From positions 1 to 64,000 of the forward strand of contig JAQSWN010000043.1 in NCBI GenBank assembly GCA_029266615.1: a stretch of 64,000 nt of DNA, written 5' to 3'. Position numbers and translations under genes: made by a program. The notes below the pieces were generated by a model. The model was not told the DNA's origin. It saw nothing but the letters and a program-made list of their open reading frames with translations, and searched no databases. This document shows positions 1 to 8,355 of this stretch, piece after piece; the stretch's first letter is position 1; every line of letters starts with the position of its first letter. The stretch is from Polyangiaceae bacterium. Lineage in GTDB: Bacteria; Myxococcota_A; Polyangia; Polyangiales; Polyangiaceae.

Positions 1-617
1 CGCGCATCGCGCTCTACGAAGCCGGCGCCTCCGCCGAGCTCGTGGAGGTGGATCCAAAGACGAAGCGCACCGCAGGCGGCCGCGACTACCACGAGGTGCA
101 CCCGCTCGGGCTCGTGCCCGCGCTCGAGCTCGCGGACGGCAAGCTCATTACCGAAAACGCGGCCGTGCTCCAGTACATGGCCCGCGCCTTCCCGGCCGCA
201 GAGCTCGCGCCGACGGACGCGGAGGGCCTCGCGGACTTGCAGCAGTGGCTGTGCTTCATCGGCACGGAGCTGCACAAGGCAACGTTCACGCCGCTGCTCG
301 TAGAGCAGGCGGGGCCAGACGCGAAGGCGTACGCGCTCGGGCTCGCGGAGTCTCGGCTACGCCACGTCAGCTCTCACCTCACCGGCCGCGAATACTTGCT
401 GGAACGCTTCAGCGTCGCGGATGCCTACCTGCTCGCGATTCTCAACTGGAGCCAGGCCACGCCGGTCGATTTGAAGCTCTGGCCGGTGCTCGCCGCCTAC
501 CGGGCGCGGCTTCTGGAGCGGCCCCACGTGGCGCGAGCGGTCGCGGAGGAGTGGGAGCTTTACCGCAACGAGCAGGCGCGACACGCCAAACCAGAGCCGC
601 GCGGCACCGCGCCGTGA
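1..617 (+). CDS. Glutathione S-transferase, GstA-like (5' end outside window)
   Basis: Cytosolic glutathione transferase conjugating glutathione to electrophiles. The frame is open to the window edge and reads RIALYEAGASAELVEVD before the first possible internal start (GTG at 42), which matches the N-terminal thioredoxin-fold half, so the true start lies upstream. A cis-Pro segment (LGLVPALEL) and the glutathione gamma-Glu binding motif ENAAVLQY follow. The all-alpha C-terminal domain has WLCFIGTELHK, close to the same stretch in E. coli GstA as I recall it, and the N-capping helix motif SVADAYLL. The beta class is therefore the likely subfamily. No partner gene is visible; the next gene is convergent. 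Confidence 0.88.
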   Translation, partial: RIALYEAGASAELVEVDPKTKRTAGGRDYHEVHPLGLVPALELADGKLITENAAVLQYMARAFPAAELAPTDAEGLADLQQWLCFIGTELHKATFTPLLVEQAGPDAKAYALGLAESRLRHVSSHLTGREYLLERFSVADAYLLAILNWSQATPVDLKLWPVLAAYRARLLERPHVARAVAEEWELYRNEQARHAKPEPRGTAP

Positions 618-625
618 TCGAGCGC

Positions 626-1369
626 TCACTCGATGATGCGTTGCCGAGCGCCCCGCGCGATATCCAAGTGGAAGTGATCGCGGTGCGCAGCGTCGTGGTT
701 CGGCGTCAGGATGTGATGAAACGTGCCGGACCGCGCGACGTCGCAGATCAAGTTGCGAAGCGCGCTCGCGTCGTCGGAGAGCTCCGCCCGCGCGCTCACT
801 CCGCACACGGGCTCGCCAATCGCGCCCTGGAAGTCGCGCTCCACGACCAACTCCGTGCCGTCCGCGCGCTTGACACGCGTCAGGTCGATAGCGAGGCCGT
901 ACGAGTGTTGGCTCGGCTTCTTCTTGCCCGGCAGATGGGCGCGCGGGCGATACATGTTGTCTACCTGGACCTGAACGACGTCGTGCCGTTTGAGCACGAT
1001 GGCCAGGTCTGCGAGCGCCAACGCCAAGCGACAATCCAAGATGCCGTAGGGGCTCTTCTTGCCGGGGGTCAGGAACTTCACGCCTTCGATCGGTCCCGTC
1101 ACCCGCACCGGCAAAGCGACGCCGGTTGCCGCCCCTTTGACGCGAGTTACCCCGAGCTTGCGACGCGCAGTTTCGGCCCAACATTGCGACCCCGAGAGGC
1201 TCGCCCAGCGCGAGGCAGGTGAGGTCTTGCTCACGGGCGTCGGCGGCAGCGGCGCCTGGTAAGACGCCACCTCGGTCGCTGCGGCTCCATCCGCGAGCCC
1301 AACGGAGGGCCACGCCAGCGCGAGCGCGCCCCAGAGCGCATGGCTTGTCCTGCGGGCGCCACCGACCAT
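626..1369 (-). CDS. Extensin-like / M15-type peptidoglycan peptidase, secreted
   Basis: Predicted secreted protein of the extensin-like C-terminal domain family (DUF882/peptidase M15-like fold), probably acting on peptidoglycan peptide cross-links. A signal-like N-terminus (ALWGALALAWPSVGLADG) is followed by about 50 linker residues. The catalytic-type region has SQHSYGLAIDL (a zinc-ligand His and Asp as in M15 enzymes) and near the C-terminus HRDHFHLDI. Cys residues flank the domain, as in relatives. The ATG at 1369 is chosen because AAGGA lies 7 nt upstream; a TTG at 1405 in the same frame lacks this. It is transcribed toward the GST gene. Family assignment is fairly sure; the exact bond cut is inferred. 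Confidence 0.8.
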   Translation of the reverse strand: MVGGARRTSHALWGALALAWPSVGLADGAAATEVASYQAPLPPTPVSKTSPASRWASLSGSQCWAETARRKLGVTRVKGAATGVALPVRVTGPIEGVKFLTPGKKSPYGILDCRLALALADLAIVLKRHDVVQVQVDNMYRPRAHLPGKKKPSQHSYGLAIDLTRVKRADGTELVVERDFQGAIGEPVCGVSARAELSDDASALRNLICDVARSGTFHHILTPNHDAAHRDHFHLDIARGARQRIIE

Positions 1370-1379
1370 GGCTCGATCC

Positions 1380-1418
1380 TTGGCACGGCCAACAGGAGGT
1401 GCCAACTTCGGCGAAGTT
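1380..1418. promoter_or_regulatory. Two adjacent inverted repeats upstream of the peptidase gene
   Basis: TTGGCAC (1380-1386) and GTGCCAA (1399-1405) form perfect 7-bp arms around a 12-bp spacer. The perfect odd palindrome AACTTCGGCGAAGTT (1404-1418) follows at once. They lie between the peptidase start at 1369 and a small plus-strand frame at 1443, a natural place for an operator. No regulator can be named. Confidence 0.3.
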
Positions 1419-1442
1419 CTGCGCTAGACTGCGCGGGTAGCC

Positions 1443-1559
1443 ATGTACTTCCCCGCCGGCATTCCGCTCGTCGCCCTGCTCGCTCTCATCGCCTGGAACA
1501 TGCGGCAAGAAGCCGAGCGACAGCGAGCAGCAGGCGAGCCGAGCCGCAAGGCGCGCTGA
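1443..1559 (+). CDS. Possible 38-aa single-pass membrane peptide
   Basis: A short open frame starting ATG encodes a Pro/Gly-containing N-terminus, a hydrophobic stretch (PLVALLALIAWNM) and a charged tail (RQEAERQRAAGEPSRKAR). The topology suits a small inner-membrane peptide with a cytoplasmic tail. There is no clear Shine-Dalgarno sequence, and I recognise no family. It sits between two minus-strand genes in a gap that otherwise holds only repeats. It may be real, but chance cannot be excluded. Confidence 0.35.
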   Translation: MYFPAGIPLVALLALIAWNMRQEAERQRAAGEPSRKAR

Positions 1560-1607
1560 GCCGCGGCTACATCCTCGAGGCGCGGGCTCCGCGAGCCCGC
1601 GCGAAGC

Positions 1608-1814
1608 TCAGGCTTCGTCTTTCTTCTCGGAGAGCTGCGTCTTGGGGCTGTTGGCCTTGTCGTCCTCCGGGGTCGCGTCTTCGTTGATCCCCTTCTTGAA
1701 CTGACGAATGCCTTCACCGAGGCCCTTGCCGACCCCGGCGAGTCGCCCAGGGCCGAAGACCAGGAGGACGATGACGATGACGATGAGCCAGTGAACGGGG
1801 GAGAAAGAACCCAT
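1608..1814 (-). CDS. tatA: Sec-independent protein translocase subunit TatA
   Basis: 68-aa TatA/TatE family component of the twin-arginine translocase, which exports folded proteins across the inner membrane. It shows the full TatA plan: a short periplasmic N-terminus, one membrane helix (HWLIVIVIVLLVFGPGRL), the FGPG hinge, an amphipathic helix (GVGKGLGEGIRQFKKG), and an acidic/Lys-rich tail. GGAGG lies 8 nt before the ATG. No tatB or tatC is next to it. A likely client in this window is the DUF1501 protein at 45.9-47.5 kb, which has an RR motif. Confidence 0.92.
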   Translation of the reverse strand: MGSFSPVHWLIVIVIVLLVFGPGRLAGVGKGLGEGIRQFKKGINEDATPEDDKANSPKTQLSEKKDEA

Positions 1815-1946
1815 GATTTAGGCCTCCGGGCGGCGGGGACAGTGCCGTAGTGCGGAGCGAAAGGACCATAGCATTGTGGCCCCCAGAAGCCATGCTCGCC
1901 ACCTTTCATTCCCGGCCCGTCTCGGTAGCGGCCGCAGGGCGCCGCG

Positions 1947-2519
1947 TCAGAGCTTGAAACGTATTTCTCGTTCCGCTTCGGGCGCGTCCAACAATACCTC
2001 GTAGGAGCGCGAAATCGCGCCGAGTCGTGCGCCGAGCCGGACCCGCACGGGGGGCGCCTCACCGCCCAGGGATTCCAGTCTCAGCCGCAACCGGTACTCT
2101 CCTTTTATGGGCTGCCCTTCCGCGAGGTAGACGTTCTCCAGGTTTCGGCCTTGGCATTCGCTGGCCCGGCCGGGGCAGTCGCGGTCCTTGGTGAGGCCGC
2201 TGCGCGCCACCCGACCGACTTCGATAAGCTCGCCGTTCGGATCCACCACCCGCAGATCCACGTCCGCCTTGGCGGCGTCCCAACCGGCGAGAAACTGCAC
2301 GAGGCCGAGCGAGAGCCCGCAGCCTTCGTCGAACAGCCCGTTCTGGTTGTCGTCGGTCGCGTTGCTGCACAGCTCGGGGCCGGTGGCGAGCGTCGCGCTC
2401 ACCACCGTCGCGTCGTCTTCCGCTGCGCTCTCCGTAGTGCGCGGGGCGGGTTTCGCGGCGCCGCAGGCGGCCAGTGCGAGGCAGAGCCCGCACCCAAGGC
2501 CGCCACGGCGCCACGCCAT
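1947..2519 (-). CDS. Lipoprotein with DUF2135-like domain
   Basis: 190-aa predicted lipoprotein with lipobox LAAC. After a low-complexity linker comes a Cys/Asp segment (CSNATDDNQNGLFDEGCG) that resembles a calcium-binding Asp-rich loop. Next is a beta-sandwich-like domain with VDLRVVDPNGELIEVGR and ENVYLAEGQPIKGEYRLRL, the pattern of DUF2135/YfaP-like domains. Function is unknown. The ATG overlaps the stop of the upstream HEAT-repeat reading frame as TGATG, indicating translational coupling; a GTG directly before it is the alternative start. Lipid attachment is inferred from the motif only. Confidence 0.7.
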   Translation of the reverse strand: MAWRRGGLGCGLCLALAACGAAKPAPRTTESAAEDDATVVSATLATGPELCSNATDDNQNGLFDEGCGLSLGLVQFLAGWDAAKADVDLRVVDPNGELIEVGRVARSGLTKDRDCPGRASECQGRNLENVYLAEGQPIKGEYRLRLRLESLGGEAPPVRVRLGARLGAISRSYEVLLDAPEAEREIRFKL

Positions 2520-2875
2520 CACTCGCCCTTCTTGGCGTCGTCCGGAACCTTCACGCCGTCCAGCACGACCTTCGGGTTCAACAGCTCGAAGTACGCGGCG
2601 CGAGCCAGCTGCCCCGCGGGGCCGCTCACGTCACGGAGCGCGAGCAGCACGCCCTGCTCCTTCATGAACTTCAGAGCGCGGATCGCGCCTTCGCGCTTGG
2701 CCTGATCGTCACCCTGCGCCATCTGCCACAGGCGGTGACGGAGCACTACGCGCGTGAAGGAGTGCGGACCGTTGTCGAAGTCCAGGTTCTCGAGCTGCTT
2801 CATCAGCATGACGCGAGCCCACTCTTGCTGGGTCATGCGGATGCTGAGCTTGCTGACGGCCTCGGCGTTGTCCAC
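2519..2875 (-). CDS. C-terminal part of the HEAT-repeat protein, separated by a frameshift
   Basis: This frame continues the HEAT-repeat protein encoded just upstream in another frame. The long frame ends in a meaningless tail after NKPKAAR, while this frame supplies FVDNAEAVSKLSIRM and about 110 further helical residues ending DDAKKGE. Rejoining needs one extra base at about 2879-2880. The stop overlaps the start of the following lipoprotein gene (TGATG), as expected if this is the genuine end of the upstream gene. No classic slippery heptamer is visible, so a real 1-nt deletion or a sequence error is likelier than programmed frameshifting. It is not an independent gene. Confidence 0.6.
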   Translation of the reverse strand: MDNAEAVSKLSIRMTQQEWARVMLMKQLENLDFDNGPHSFTRVVLRHRLWQMAQGDDQAKREGAIRALKFMKEQGVLLALRDVSGPAGQLARAAYFELLNPKVVLDGVKVPDDAKKGE

Positions 2876-5097
2876 GAACGCGCGGCCTTGGGTTTGTTGG
2901 CGTACAGCGCGACGGCGCGCGACGCCGTATCCGGCGATCCGCCGAGCATGAGCGCGAGCGCGGCGTCGTTAACGAGCGCCTCGTTCTCCATCATCTTGAA
3001 GAGCTGAGCTTCAATCGACGCGTCGAAGCCGCCCTTGGCGATGGCGCGCGCCACCTGATGCCGCGTCTCCACCGCGCTGCTCACGGTCATGAGCGACATG
3101 AGCGCGCTGGCGGTGCCGGGCACGGGGCGCTGAATGAGCGTCTCCAGCAAGCACGCGCGACGGATTTGGTCCTTCTTCTCGTCGCTCGAATACTCCTGGA
3201 TCTTCTTGGCGACCTCGATGAAGTCTTCCTTCTCGGCGACCCAGGCCAGCGCCGCGCACGCCTGCATGCGCGACTGTTCGTTGTTCTTCGGCTCCTGCAC
3301 GTAGTCGAACAGGGGCTTGAACGCCTTGTGGTCGCGCCACTCGGAGAAGCCGTCCGCCGCGCCCATGCCGAGCGCGCGCAACGTCATGCCCAAGATCGCT
3401 ACGCCGCCGACGTTGAGGCCTTCCATGGTGACGTCCAGCTCCTTGGGACGCGCGGTGAGCGCGCGCTCCAAGACGCCCCACGAGCGCTGATCCTTCAGCC
3501 AGCCGACGTAGCGCATCGCGCTTTGAGCGATCACCCACTCTTCGGGCATCGGCGGCTGCTGACCTTCCTTGGGCAGCGGCACGTTCGGGTTCGCCCACTT
3601 GCGCAGGGCGTCGATGTCCTTCGTGGACTCCATGGCCGCCAGCGCGCGGAGGCCGTTCGCGTGCGGCGAAGGCTGCTCGTGAATCCAGAAGATGATCGCG
3701 TCTTCCGCCTGCTCGGCGATCTTCGCGCGCTTCTCGGGGTGCAGCATCGCAAGATCCGCGATCATGCGCGAGGCGACGACGCGCTCGGCGTCGTCGCGCT
3801 TGAGCATCATCTCCCAGTCGTACTGGTCGCTGTAGATCTTCAGCGGATCCATGCGCAGGCGCTTGGCCAGCGTCGGCACGGCCCGCACGTCACCGATGGA
3901 GGCGAGCGCGATCGCGGCGCGAGTTTGGTAATGGATGTGGGGCTTGGTCTCGATGAACTGATAGAGCGGGTCGCCACCGCGCGGATCGTTCAGAGCCTGA
4001 ATCATGTCGAAGATCTGCTTCTTCTGGTACCAGGAGAGCTTCTCGTCTTCTTGATTGACGGCGGACAAGCCGACGACCAAGCCGGCGGTGCCGATACCGT
4101 CGCGCAGCGCCTCCAGGTACTTGTTGCGGCTGTCCTTGTCGGCCGTCTTCATGGCTTCGACCAGCGGATCGCGCGCGCGCGCCTCGCCGATTTTGCCGAG
4201 CCCTGGCGCCGCCTGACGCGCGACCTCCGCGTCCTTGTCCTGCACCAGCTTGATGAGGGTGTCGGTCCACTTCGGCTCCGCATTCGCGGACAGCACCGTG
4301 GCGACCAACTGGCGCACGGCCGGGCTCTCGTCGCCGGCCATGCCCGCGAGGCGATCCACGCTGATCAGCTGCACGACCTTCTCCGTGTCGAAGGCGACGC
4401 CGCCGCCCAAGCGCTGCACCTTGGAAAGGTGCCCGAGGCGATACATCTGCATCACCTCGTCCAGCGCACGCGTGTCGCCGAGCACGACCAGCGCCCAGGC
4501 GATCTGCGGCTTGGCGCCGGGGCCCGCCTTCTTCAGCGCCGCGAGCAGCGCGTCGCGCGCCGGCTCGGCCATGGGCCGCCCGTACTCGGCAAGCGCGGTT
4601 GCGGCCATTGCTTGCATGGGCTCGGTCGGATAGCTGAGGGCGGCGATGGCGTCTTTGACGCCTTCCGGATCCTTCGCCCAGGCCAGCTGCTTGAGCGCCT
4701 CCATGCGAACTTCTTCGCTCGCGGCGCCCTTCTCGGGCGTGGCCCACTCGCGCCACTTCGGCAGCTGCTCGGTCTTGGGCAGCACGAAGATGTCCTTCTT
4801 TACCTGCTCGCTTTGTTCGACGGTGAGCTTCTCGGACTCTTGCTTCGCGCCGAGCGCCAAGAACGCCCCGAGCCCGCCCAAGGCGAGCACGCCGACCAGG
4901 ATCGCGATCGGCGCCGTGCGCCCCTTCTTGAAATTACCGTCACCGGAATCGTACCCGCCGCCGGCCGGGACACCGCCACCGCCCGCGGGGATACCCGGTA
5001 CGTCATCGTCCGGCGGCCACTTCGCAAAATCGACCCGCGGTGACGGCGGGTTCGGGTTACGAGCCGGAGTAATTTCAGGCAGATTCGGATCGAGCAT
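2833..5097 (-). CDS. HEAT-repeat membrane-anchored protein, frameshifted near the 3' end
   Basis: Large scaffold-type protein of unknown partner. A Pro/Gly-rich cytoplasmic N-terminus (about residues 1-60) precedes one membrane helix (APIAILVGVLALGGLGAFLAL, about 62-82). The rest is an alpha-solenoid of HEAT-like repeats with units such as SPAVRQLVATVLSAN, DAEVARQAAPGLGKIGEA and THYQTRAAIALASIGDV-like segments. The real protein probably continues in the frame at 2519-2875, giving about 860 residues. The gene is divergent from the CPBP protease gene, and the 120-bp gap between them should hold both promoters. GAGG precedes the ATG. HEAT/PBS-lyase solenoids mediate protein interactions; nothing here shows enzymatic activity. 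Confidence 0.72.
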   Translation of the reverse strand: MLDPNLPEITPARNPNPPSPRVDFAKWPPDDDVPGIPAGGGGVPAGGGYDSGDGNFKKGRTAPIAILVGVLALGGLGAFLALGAKQESEKLTVEQSEQVKKDIFVLPKTEQLPKWREWATPEKGAASEEVRMEALKQLAWAKDPEGVKDAIAALSYPTEPMQAMAATALAEYGRPMAEPARDALLAALKKAGPGAKPQIAWALVVLGDTRALDEVMQMYRLGHLSKVQRLGGGVAFDTEKVVQLISVDRLAGMAGDESPAVRQLVATVLSANAEPKWTDTLIKLVQDKDAEVARQAAPGLGKIGEARARDPLVEAMKTADKDSRNKYLEALRDGIGTAGLVVGLSAVNQEDEKLSWYQKKQIFDMIQALNDPRGGDPLYQFIETKPHIHYQTRAAIALASIGDVRAVPTLAKRLRMDPLKIYSDQYDWEMMLKRDDAERVVASRMIADLAMLHPEKRAKIAEQAEDAIIFWIHEQPSPHANGLRALAAMESTKDIDALRKWANPNVPLPKEGQQPPMPEEWVIAQSAMRYVGWLKDQRSWGVLERALTARPKELDVTMEGLNVGGVAILGMTLRALGMGAADGFSEWRDHKAFKPLFDYVQEPKNNEQSRMQACAALAWVAEKEDFIEVAKKIQEYSSDEKKDQIRRACLLETLIQRPVPGTASALMSLMTVSSAVETRHQVARAIAKGGFDASIEAQLFKMMENEALVNDAALALMLGGSPDTASRAVALYANKPKAARSWTTPRPSASSASA

Positions 5098-5217
5098 GGG
5101 TCCTCGCGGTGAGAGCAGTAACCGACGCGCCGACGGCGAATGGCGCGCCGGAGTGGGGCGCGACCTTAACCCAGACTGGAAATCCGTGGGAGGTCCGCCC
5201 GCTGAGACTAGAAAACA

Positions 5218-5937
5218 ATGTTCGCCTCCAGCCGGAAAATTGCCGTGAGCCCGCCGACCGGACTGCTGCGAGCGCTTGGCGTGGCCGCGCTCGTGACCGC
5301 ACTCGCGACCGCCTGCTCCTATCTCCTACCGGACGGCTGGGCGGCGTATGGCGTCGGGCTCACGTTCTTGGGCGCCGCGTACTGGCTCGTCGTGCGGGGA
5401 GACGACGACCTGCGCATCCGCGAGCATGGGCTCTCGCTCGGCGGCGTCGTAGAGCTCGCGCCGCTGTCTTGGCCGCGCATCGCCAAGCACACGTTGCGCG
5501 CACTCGCCTATGCGCTCGGCGCCGCGCTGCTCATCTACCCGTTCTTTTGGCTCGGCTTTCGACTTTGGTGGAACGTGGATCACTTTCATCCAGCGCCGTT
5601 TCGCCCCGTGCTCAACGACGCGGGAGGCCAGCTCCTCATGATCGCGCTTCCCGAAGAAGCCTTCTACCGAGGCTACCTTCAAACGACGCTCGAGCGAGAG
5701 CTCGATAAGTCCGTCACGATCTTTGGTACTCGCGTCGGATGGGGCATCGTCCTCACCAGCGCCATCTTCGCGGTTGGTCACCTCCTCACGGAGCTGAACC
5801 CCGCGCGGCTCGCCGTCTTCTTCCCGTCGCTGGTATTCGGCATCCTGCGCGCGCGCACGGGCGGCATCGGAGCCTCCGTGCTGTTCCACGCCATGTGCAA
5901 CTTGTTCTCGGCGTACCTCATCCGCAGCTACCTGTAG
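5218..5937 (+). CDS. CPBP-family glutamic intramembrane protease
   Basis: 239-aa multi-pass membrane protein with the CPBP/ABI family motifs: motif 1 PEEAFYRGYLQ (Glu-Glu and Arg), motif 2 FAVGHL (His), and a last-helix HAMCN motif. About six hydrophobic segments are visible. Family members include type II CAAX proteases and the myxosortases that process MYXO-CTERM proteins in myxobacteria. The GYLQ-type motif and the lineage make a myxosortase-like role possible, but I see no MYXO-CTERM substrate in this window. The start is the first in-frame ATG; no strong ribosome site precedes it. Confidence 0.82.
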   Translation: MFASSRKIAVSPPTGLLRALGVAALVTALATACSYLLPDGWAAYGVGLTFLGAAYWLVVRGDDDLRIREHGLSLGGVVELAPLSWPRIAKHTLRALAYALGAALLIYPFFWLGFRLWWNVDHFHPAPFRPVLNDAGGQLLMIALPEEAFYRGYLQTTLERELDKSVTIFGTRVGWGIVLTSAIFAVGHLLTELNPARLAVFFPSLVFGILRARTGGIGASVLFHAMCNLFSAYLIRSYL

Positions 5938-5976
5938 CGAGGGGCTCCGCGCAGCTGAACGCGTCACCGCGTACTC

Positions 5977-6006
5977 CCCAGGATACGTCCTGGGCACGCC
6001 TGTTTT
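5977..6006 (+). terminator. Hairpin with T-rich tail after the CPBP gene
   Basis: CCCAGGA (5977-5983), loop TACG, and TCCTGGG (5988-5994) form a perfect 7-bp stem, followed after five bases by TGTTTT. It lies 40 nt after the CPBP stop and upstream of the fasciclin gene, consistent with a modest intrinsic terminator. The rest of the gap 5938-6207 shows nothing recognisable. Confidence 0.4.
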
Positions 6007-6207
6007 CGCCCAAAGTGCCGCTTGGGGCCTCGCGTCCGATCGACTGGCTCTGCGCAATGCGGTCCAGAAGGCCCGTGGCGTATGCCAGAGAATACAGAGT
6101 CTCCCCGACCTCGGCTTCCGGACGTCGGTCGCGAGCCCAAGACATGCCGAGCCGATTCCGCTCCGGCTCGGCCAATCCAGAGCTCGCGGGCTCAATGAAG
6201 GATGACC

Positions 6208-7278
6208 ATGAAAACTTTGTCTTGGATGTCGATGACACTGGTTCTGTCCCAGGGCTTGTTCGCCTGCAGTAGCGACGACCCCGTAAGCGGCCCCGGAGCA
6301 GCCGGAAGCAGCGCCATCGGCGGCACCGGCACCAGCACCGCCGGCACCGCCGGAACGGGAACGACGACGGGTGGCACCGGAACCGCGGGAAGCGGAGGGA
6401 CCAACGCGAGCGCCGGAACGCCGAGCACGGCCGGAACGGGCGGCTCTGGAGGCGGCACTGCGGGCGCTGGCGGCTCCGGCAACGCTGCGCTGAAAGACAT
6501 CGTCGACACCGCGGTTGCGGCCGGTACGTTCACCAAGCTGGCCGAGGCGCTGACGAAGGCGGAGCTAGTGACGGCGCTCAAGGGCGCAGGGCCATTCACC
6601 GTCTTCGCGCCGACGGACCAAGCGTTCATGGATTTCGAGGCCGCTAACCCGGGCGTGCTCGCCGGGCTTTCGAAGGAAGACCTCGCCGCGGTGCTTCAGT
6701 ATCACGTGGTCTCGGGAGCGGCAGTCGCATCCACCCAGCTGAAGGACGACCAAGTCTTCAAGACGCTCAACGGCTCACCCGTGCTCGTCGACCTGACCGG
6801 CGGCGTGAAAGTTGGCGCGGCGACCGTCACGACCCCCGACGTCAAAGCCAGCAACGGCGTCATCCACGTCATCGACAAGATCATCTTGCCCCCGAAGGAC
6901 GACATCGTGGCGACCGCCATTGCCGCCGGAATGTTCACGAAGCTCGCGGGCGCGCTCACGTCCGCCATGTTGGTCGAGACGCTCAAGGGTCCGGGCCCTT
7001 TCACCGTGTTTGCTCCGACGGACGCCGCGTTCGACAAGCTCGGTACCGCGCCCACCGGCGACGCTCTCAAGAACGTGCTTCTCTATCACGTCGTATCGGG
7101 AGCGGTGGGCTCCGGAGACCTCACGGCAGGAATGGTACCGACCCTCCTCGACACGAAGACGCTGACGGTGGCGCTCACGGGAGGCGTGACCGTGAACAAC
7201 GCGAAGGTGACGACCGCCAACATCATCGCCAAAAACGGCGTGATTCATGTGGTGGACACGGTGCTCGTTCCCCAGTGA
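6208..7278 (+). CDS. Two-domain fasciclin (FAS1) lipoprotein
   Basis: Predicted surface lipoprotein with adhesion-type FAS1 domains. After lipobox LFAC there is a linker of about 75 residues of Gly/Thr/Ala/Ser, then two FAS1 repeats of about 130 residues. Each has the H1 motif [10 protein letters not shown] and the H2 core [13 protein letters not shown] or [13 protein letters not shown], plus the conserved LQYHVVSGA or LLYHVVSGA. The ATG at 6208 is preferred over the ATG at 6202 because GAAGGA ends 5 nt before it. A single-domain FAS1 lipoprotein follows, suggesting local duplication. FAS1 domains are known for cell adhesion and matrix binding; the ligand here is unknown. Confidence 0.9.
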   Translation: MKTLSWMSMTLVLSQGLFACSSDDPVSGPGAAGSSAIGGTGTSTAGTAGTGTTTGGTGTAGSGGTNASAGTPSTAGTGGSGGGTAGAGGSGNAALKDIVDTAVAAGTFTKLAEALTKAELVTALKGAGPFTVFAPTDQAFMDFEAANPGVLAGLSKEDLAAVLQYHVVSGAAVASTQLKDDQVFKTLNGSPVLVDLTGGVKVGAATVTTPDVKASNGVIHVIDKIILPPKDDIVATAIAAGMFTKLAGALTSAMLVETLKGPGPFTVFAPTDAAFDKLGTAPTGDALKNVLLYHVVSGAVGSGDLTAGMVPTLLDTKTLTVALTGGVTVNNAKVTTANIIAKNGVIHVVDTVLVPQ

Positions 7279-7367
7279 GCCCTCGAGCCGCGCCTCGGCG
7301 CCTGCGCGAACGAGGACGGACAATCGCATTTGAACTTCGTGACGCGTATCTAGAAAGGTCGACGACG

Positions 7368-7916
7368 ATGAAGACGGTATCTCAGCTCGCATTCATTCTA
7401 TTGCTCAGCGCCGCTGCTTGCGGCGGAGAAAAGGCGCAGGAACCTCCGGCCACGCCGGACTCGGCAATGGCCGAGTCCTCACCGCCTCCCGCCGCCGAGT
7501 CCACCTCCAACATCTTGCAAACCGCGGCGGCCGCCGGGTCCTTCTCCACCCTGTCGGCGGCGATCAAGGCCGCCGGTCTCGAAGAGACCCTCTCGGGACC
7601 GGGGCCCTTCACCGTGTTTGCCCCGACGGACGACGCATTCGCGAAGCTCCCCGCCGGTACCGTGGACAACCTGCTCAAGCCGGAGAACAAGGCGAAGCTC
7701 GTCGCGGTGTTGACGTACCACGTGGTGCCCGGGAACATGATGGCCAAGGACGTCGTCGCCTCGACCAAGCTCAAGTCCGTCCAAGGGCAAGACTTGAGCG
7801 TCGTGGTTCAGGGCAGCAACGTGACCGTCGACGGCGCCAAGGTCGTCAAGACGGACATAGCGGCATCCAACGGCGTCATTCACGTGCTGGACACGGTCTT
7901 GATGCCCAAGGGCTGA
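7368..7916 (+). CDS. Single-domain fasciclin (FAS1) lipoprotein
   Basis: 182-aa lipoprotein: N-terminus [18 protein letters not shown] with a lipobox-like Cys, a short Pro/Ser linker, then one complete FAS1 domain with [22 protein letters not shown] and [13 protein letters not shown]. The ATG at 7368 is chosen over an upstream GTG in the same frame because it gives a clean lipoprotein signal and AAAGG lies about 9 nt before it. It follows the two-domain paralog by 89 nt and is probably its duplication product with a shorter linker. Outer-membrane localisation is inferred. Confidence 0.88.
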   Translation: MKTVSQLAFILLLSAAACGGEKAQEPPATPDSAMAESSPPPAAESTSNILQTAAAAGSFSTLSAAIKAAGLEETLSGPGPFTVFAPTDDAFAKLPAGTVDNLLKPENKAKLVAVLTYHVVPGNMMAKDVVASTKLKSVQGQDLSVVVQGSNVTVDGAKVVKTDIAASNGVIHVLDTVLMPKG

Positions 7917-7965
7917 AAGAGGCTGACGACGCGACCGGTACTCGGAACGTCAGCGTGAAAGACTT

Positions 7966-8012
7966 ACGGCCCGCGTGGCGCTTTCCTCCTCCGGGGCGCC
8001 ATTGCGGGCCGT
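7966..8012 (+). terminator. Long stem-loop after the fasciclin genes
   Basis: Outer arms ACGGCCCGC (7966-7974) and GCGGGCCGT (8004-8012) and inner arms TGGCGC (7976-7981) and GCGCCA (7996-8001) form a 15-bp stem broken only by a 1/2-nt internal loop. It lies 50 nt after the fasciclin stop. The tail is not a clean T run, so it may be a terminator or an RNA-stability element. Confidence 0.5.
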
Positions 8013-8070
8013 TCTGCTGTGTGACGCATGGCCGGGAGCGACAAAACGCCGGCGTGGCGAAACCCGCGGG

Positions 8071-8129
8071 CGCCGCAGCGACTTGATTCGGCAGAGGTCG
8101 AACGCGCCGCCGCAGCGACTTGATTCGGC
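8071..8129. repeat. 22-bp direct repeat pair in the 440-bp gap
   Basis: CGCCGCAGCGACTTGATTCGGC occurs at 8071-8092 and again identically at 8108-8129, 37 bp apart start to start. No protein frame here looks real. The copies could be binding sites or the trace of a small duplication. Confidence 0.55.
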
Positions 8130-8142
8130 GGAGATCGCGGGG

Positions 8143-8160
8143 CGGGCCCAGCTGGGCCCG
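8143..8160. repeat. Perfect 18-bp GC palindrome
   Basis: CGGGCCCAGCTGGGCCCG at 8143-8160 is its own reverse complement. It sits between the direct repeats and the next gene. An operator or hairpin is possible; no partner is identifiable. Confidence 0.4.
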
Positions 8161-8355
8161 GCGCGCGCGGCGGTGGGCGGAAGTGGCAGCGGAGACGACG
8201 GACGTGGCGGCCGCGCCAGGAACCTCGGCCTACCACATGCCGAGAAGTAGCCTTTTGACAGCTCGCTGCCGTTCTCTCGGAGGCGCGTTCTCGAAGCGCG
8301 TTGTGACTTTCATCAACTGGTTGAAGGTCGAGCACCGCTGCGTCACCCTGGGCCC

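Noticed and set aside
1380-1395. Sigma-54 promoter TTGGCACG at 1380
   Set aside because: No TTGCA-like -12 box follows at the required spacing, and the palindrome explains the word.
2870-2890. Programmed -1 frameshift in the HEAT gene
   Set aside because: No X-XXY-YYZ heptamer in the right phase was found near the junction; a 1-nt deletion is simpler.
3058-5043. 661-codon plus-strand open frame
   Set aside because: It lies opposite the HEAT-repeat gene, is Arg/His/Leu/Gly-rich, and shows no family motif; it is a high-GC shadow.
5218-5937. Certain myxosortase assignment for the CPBP protease
   Set aside because: The motifs fit the broad CPBP family, but no MYXO-CTERM substrate or other specific marker is visible in the window.
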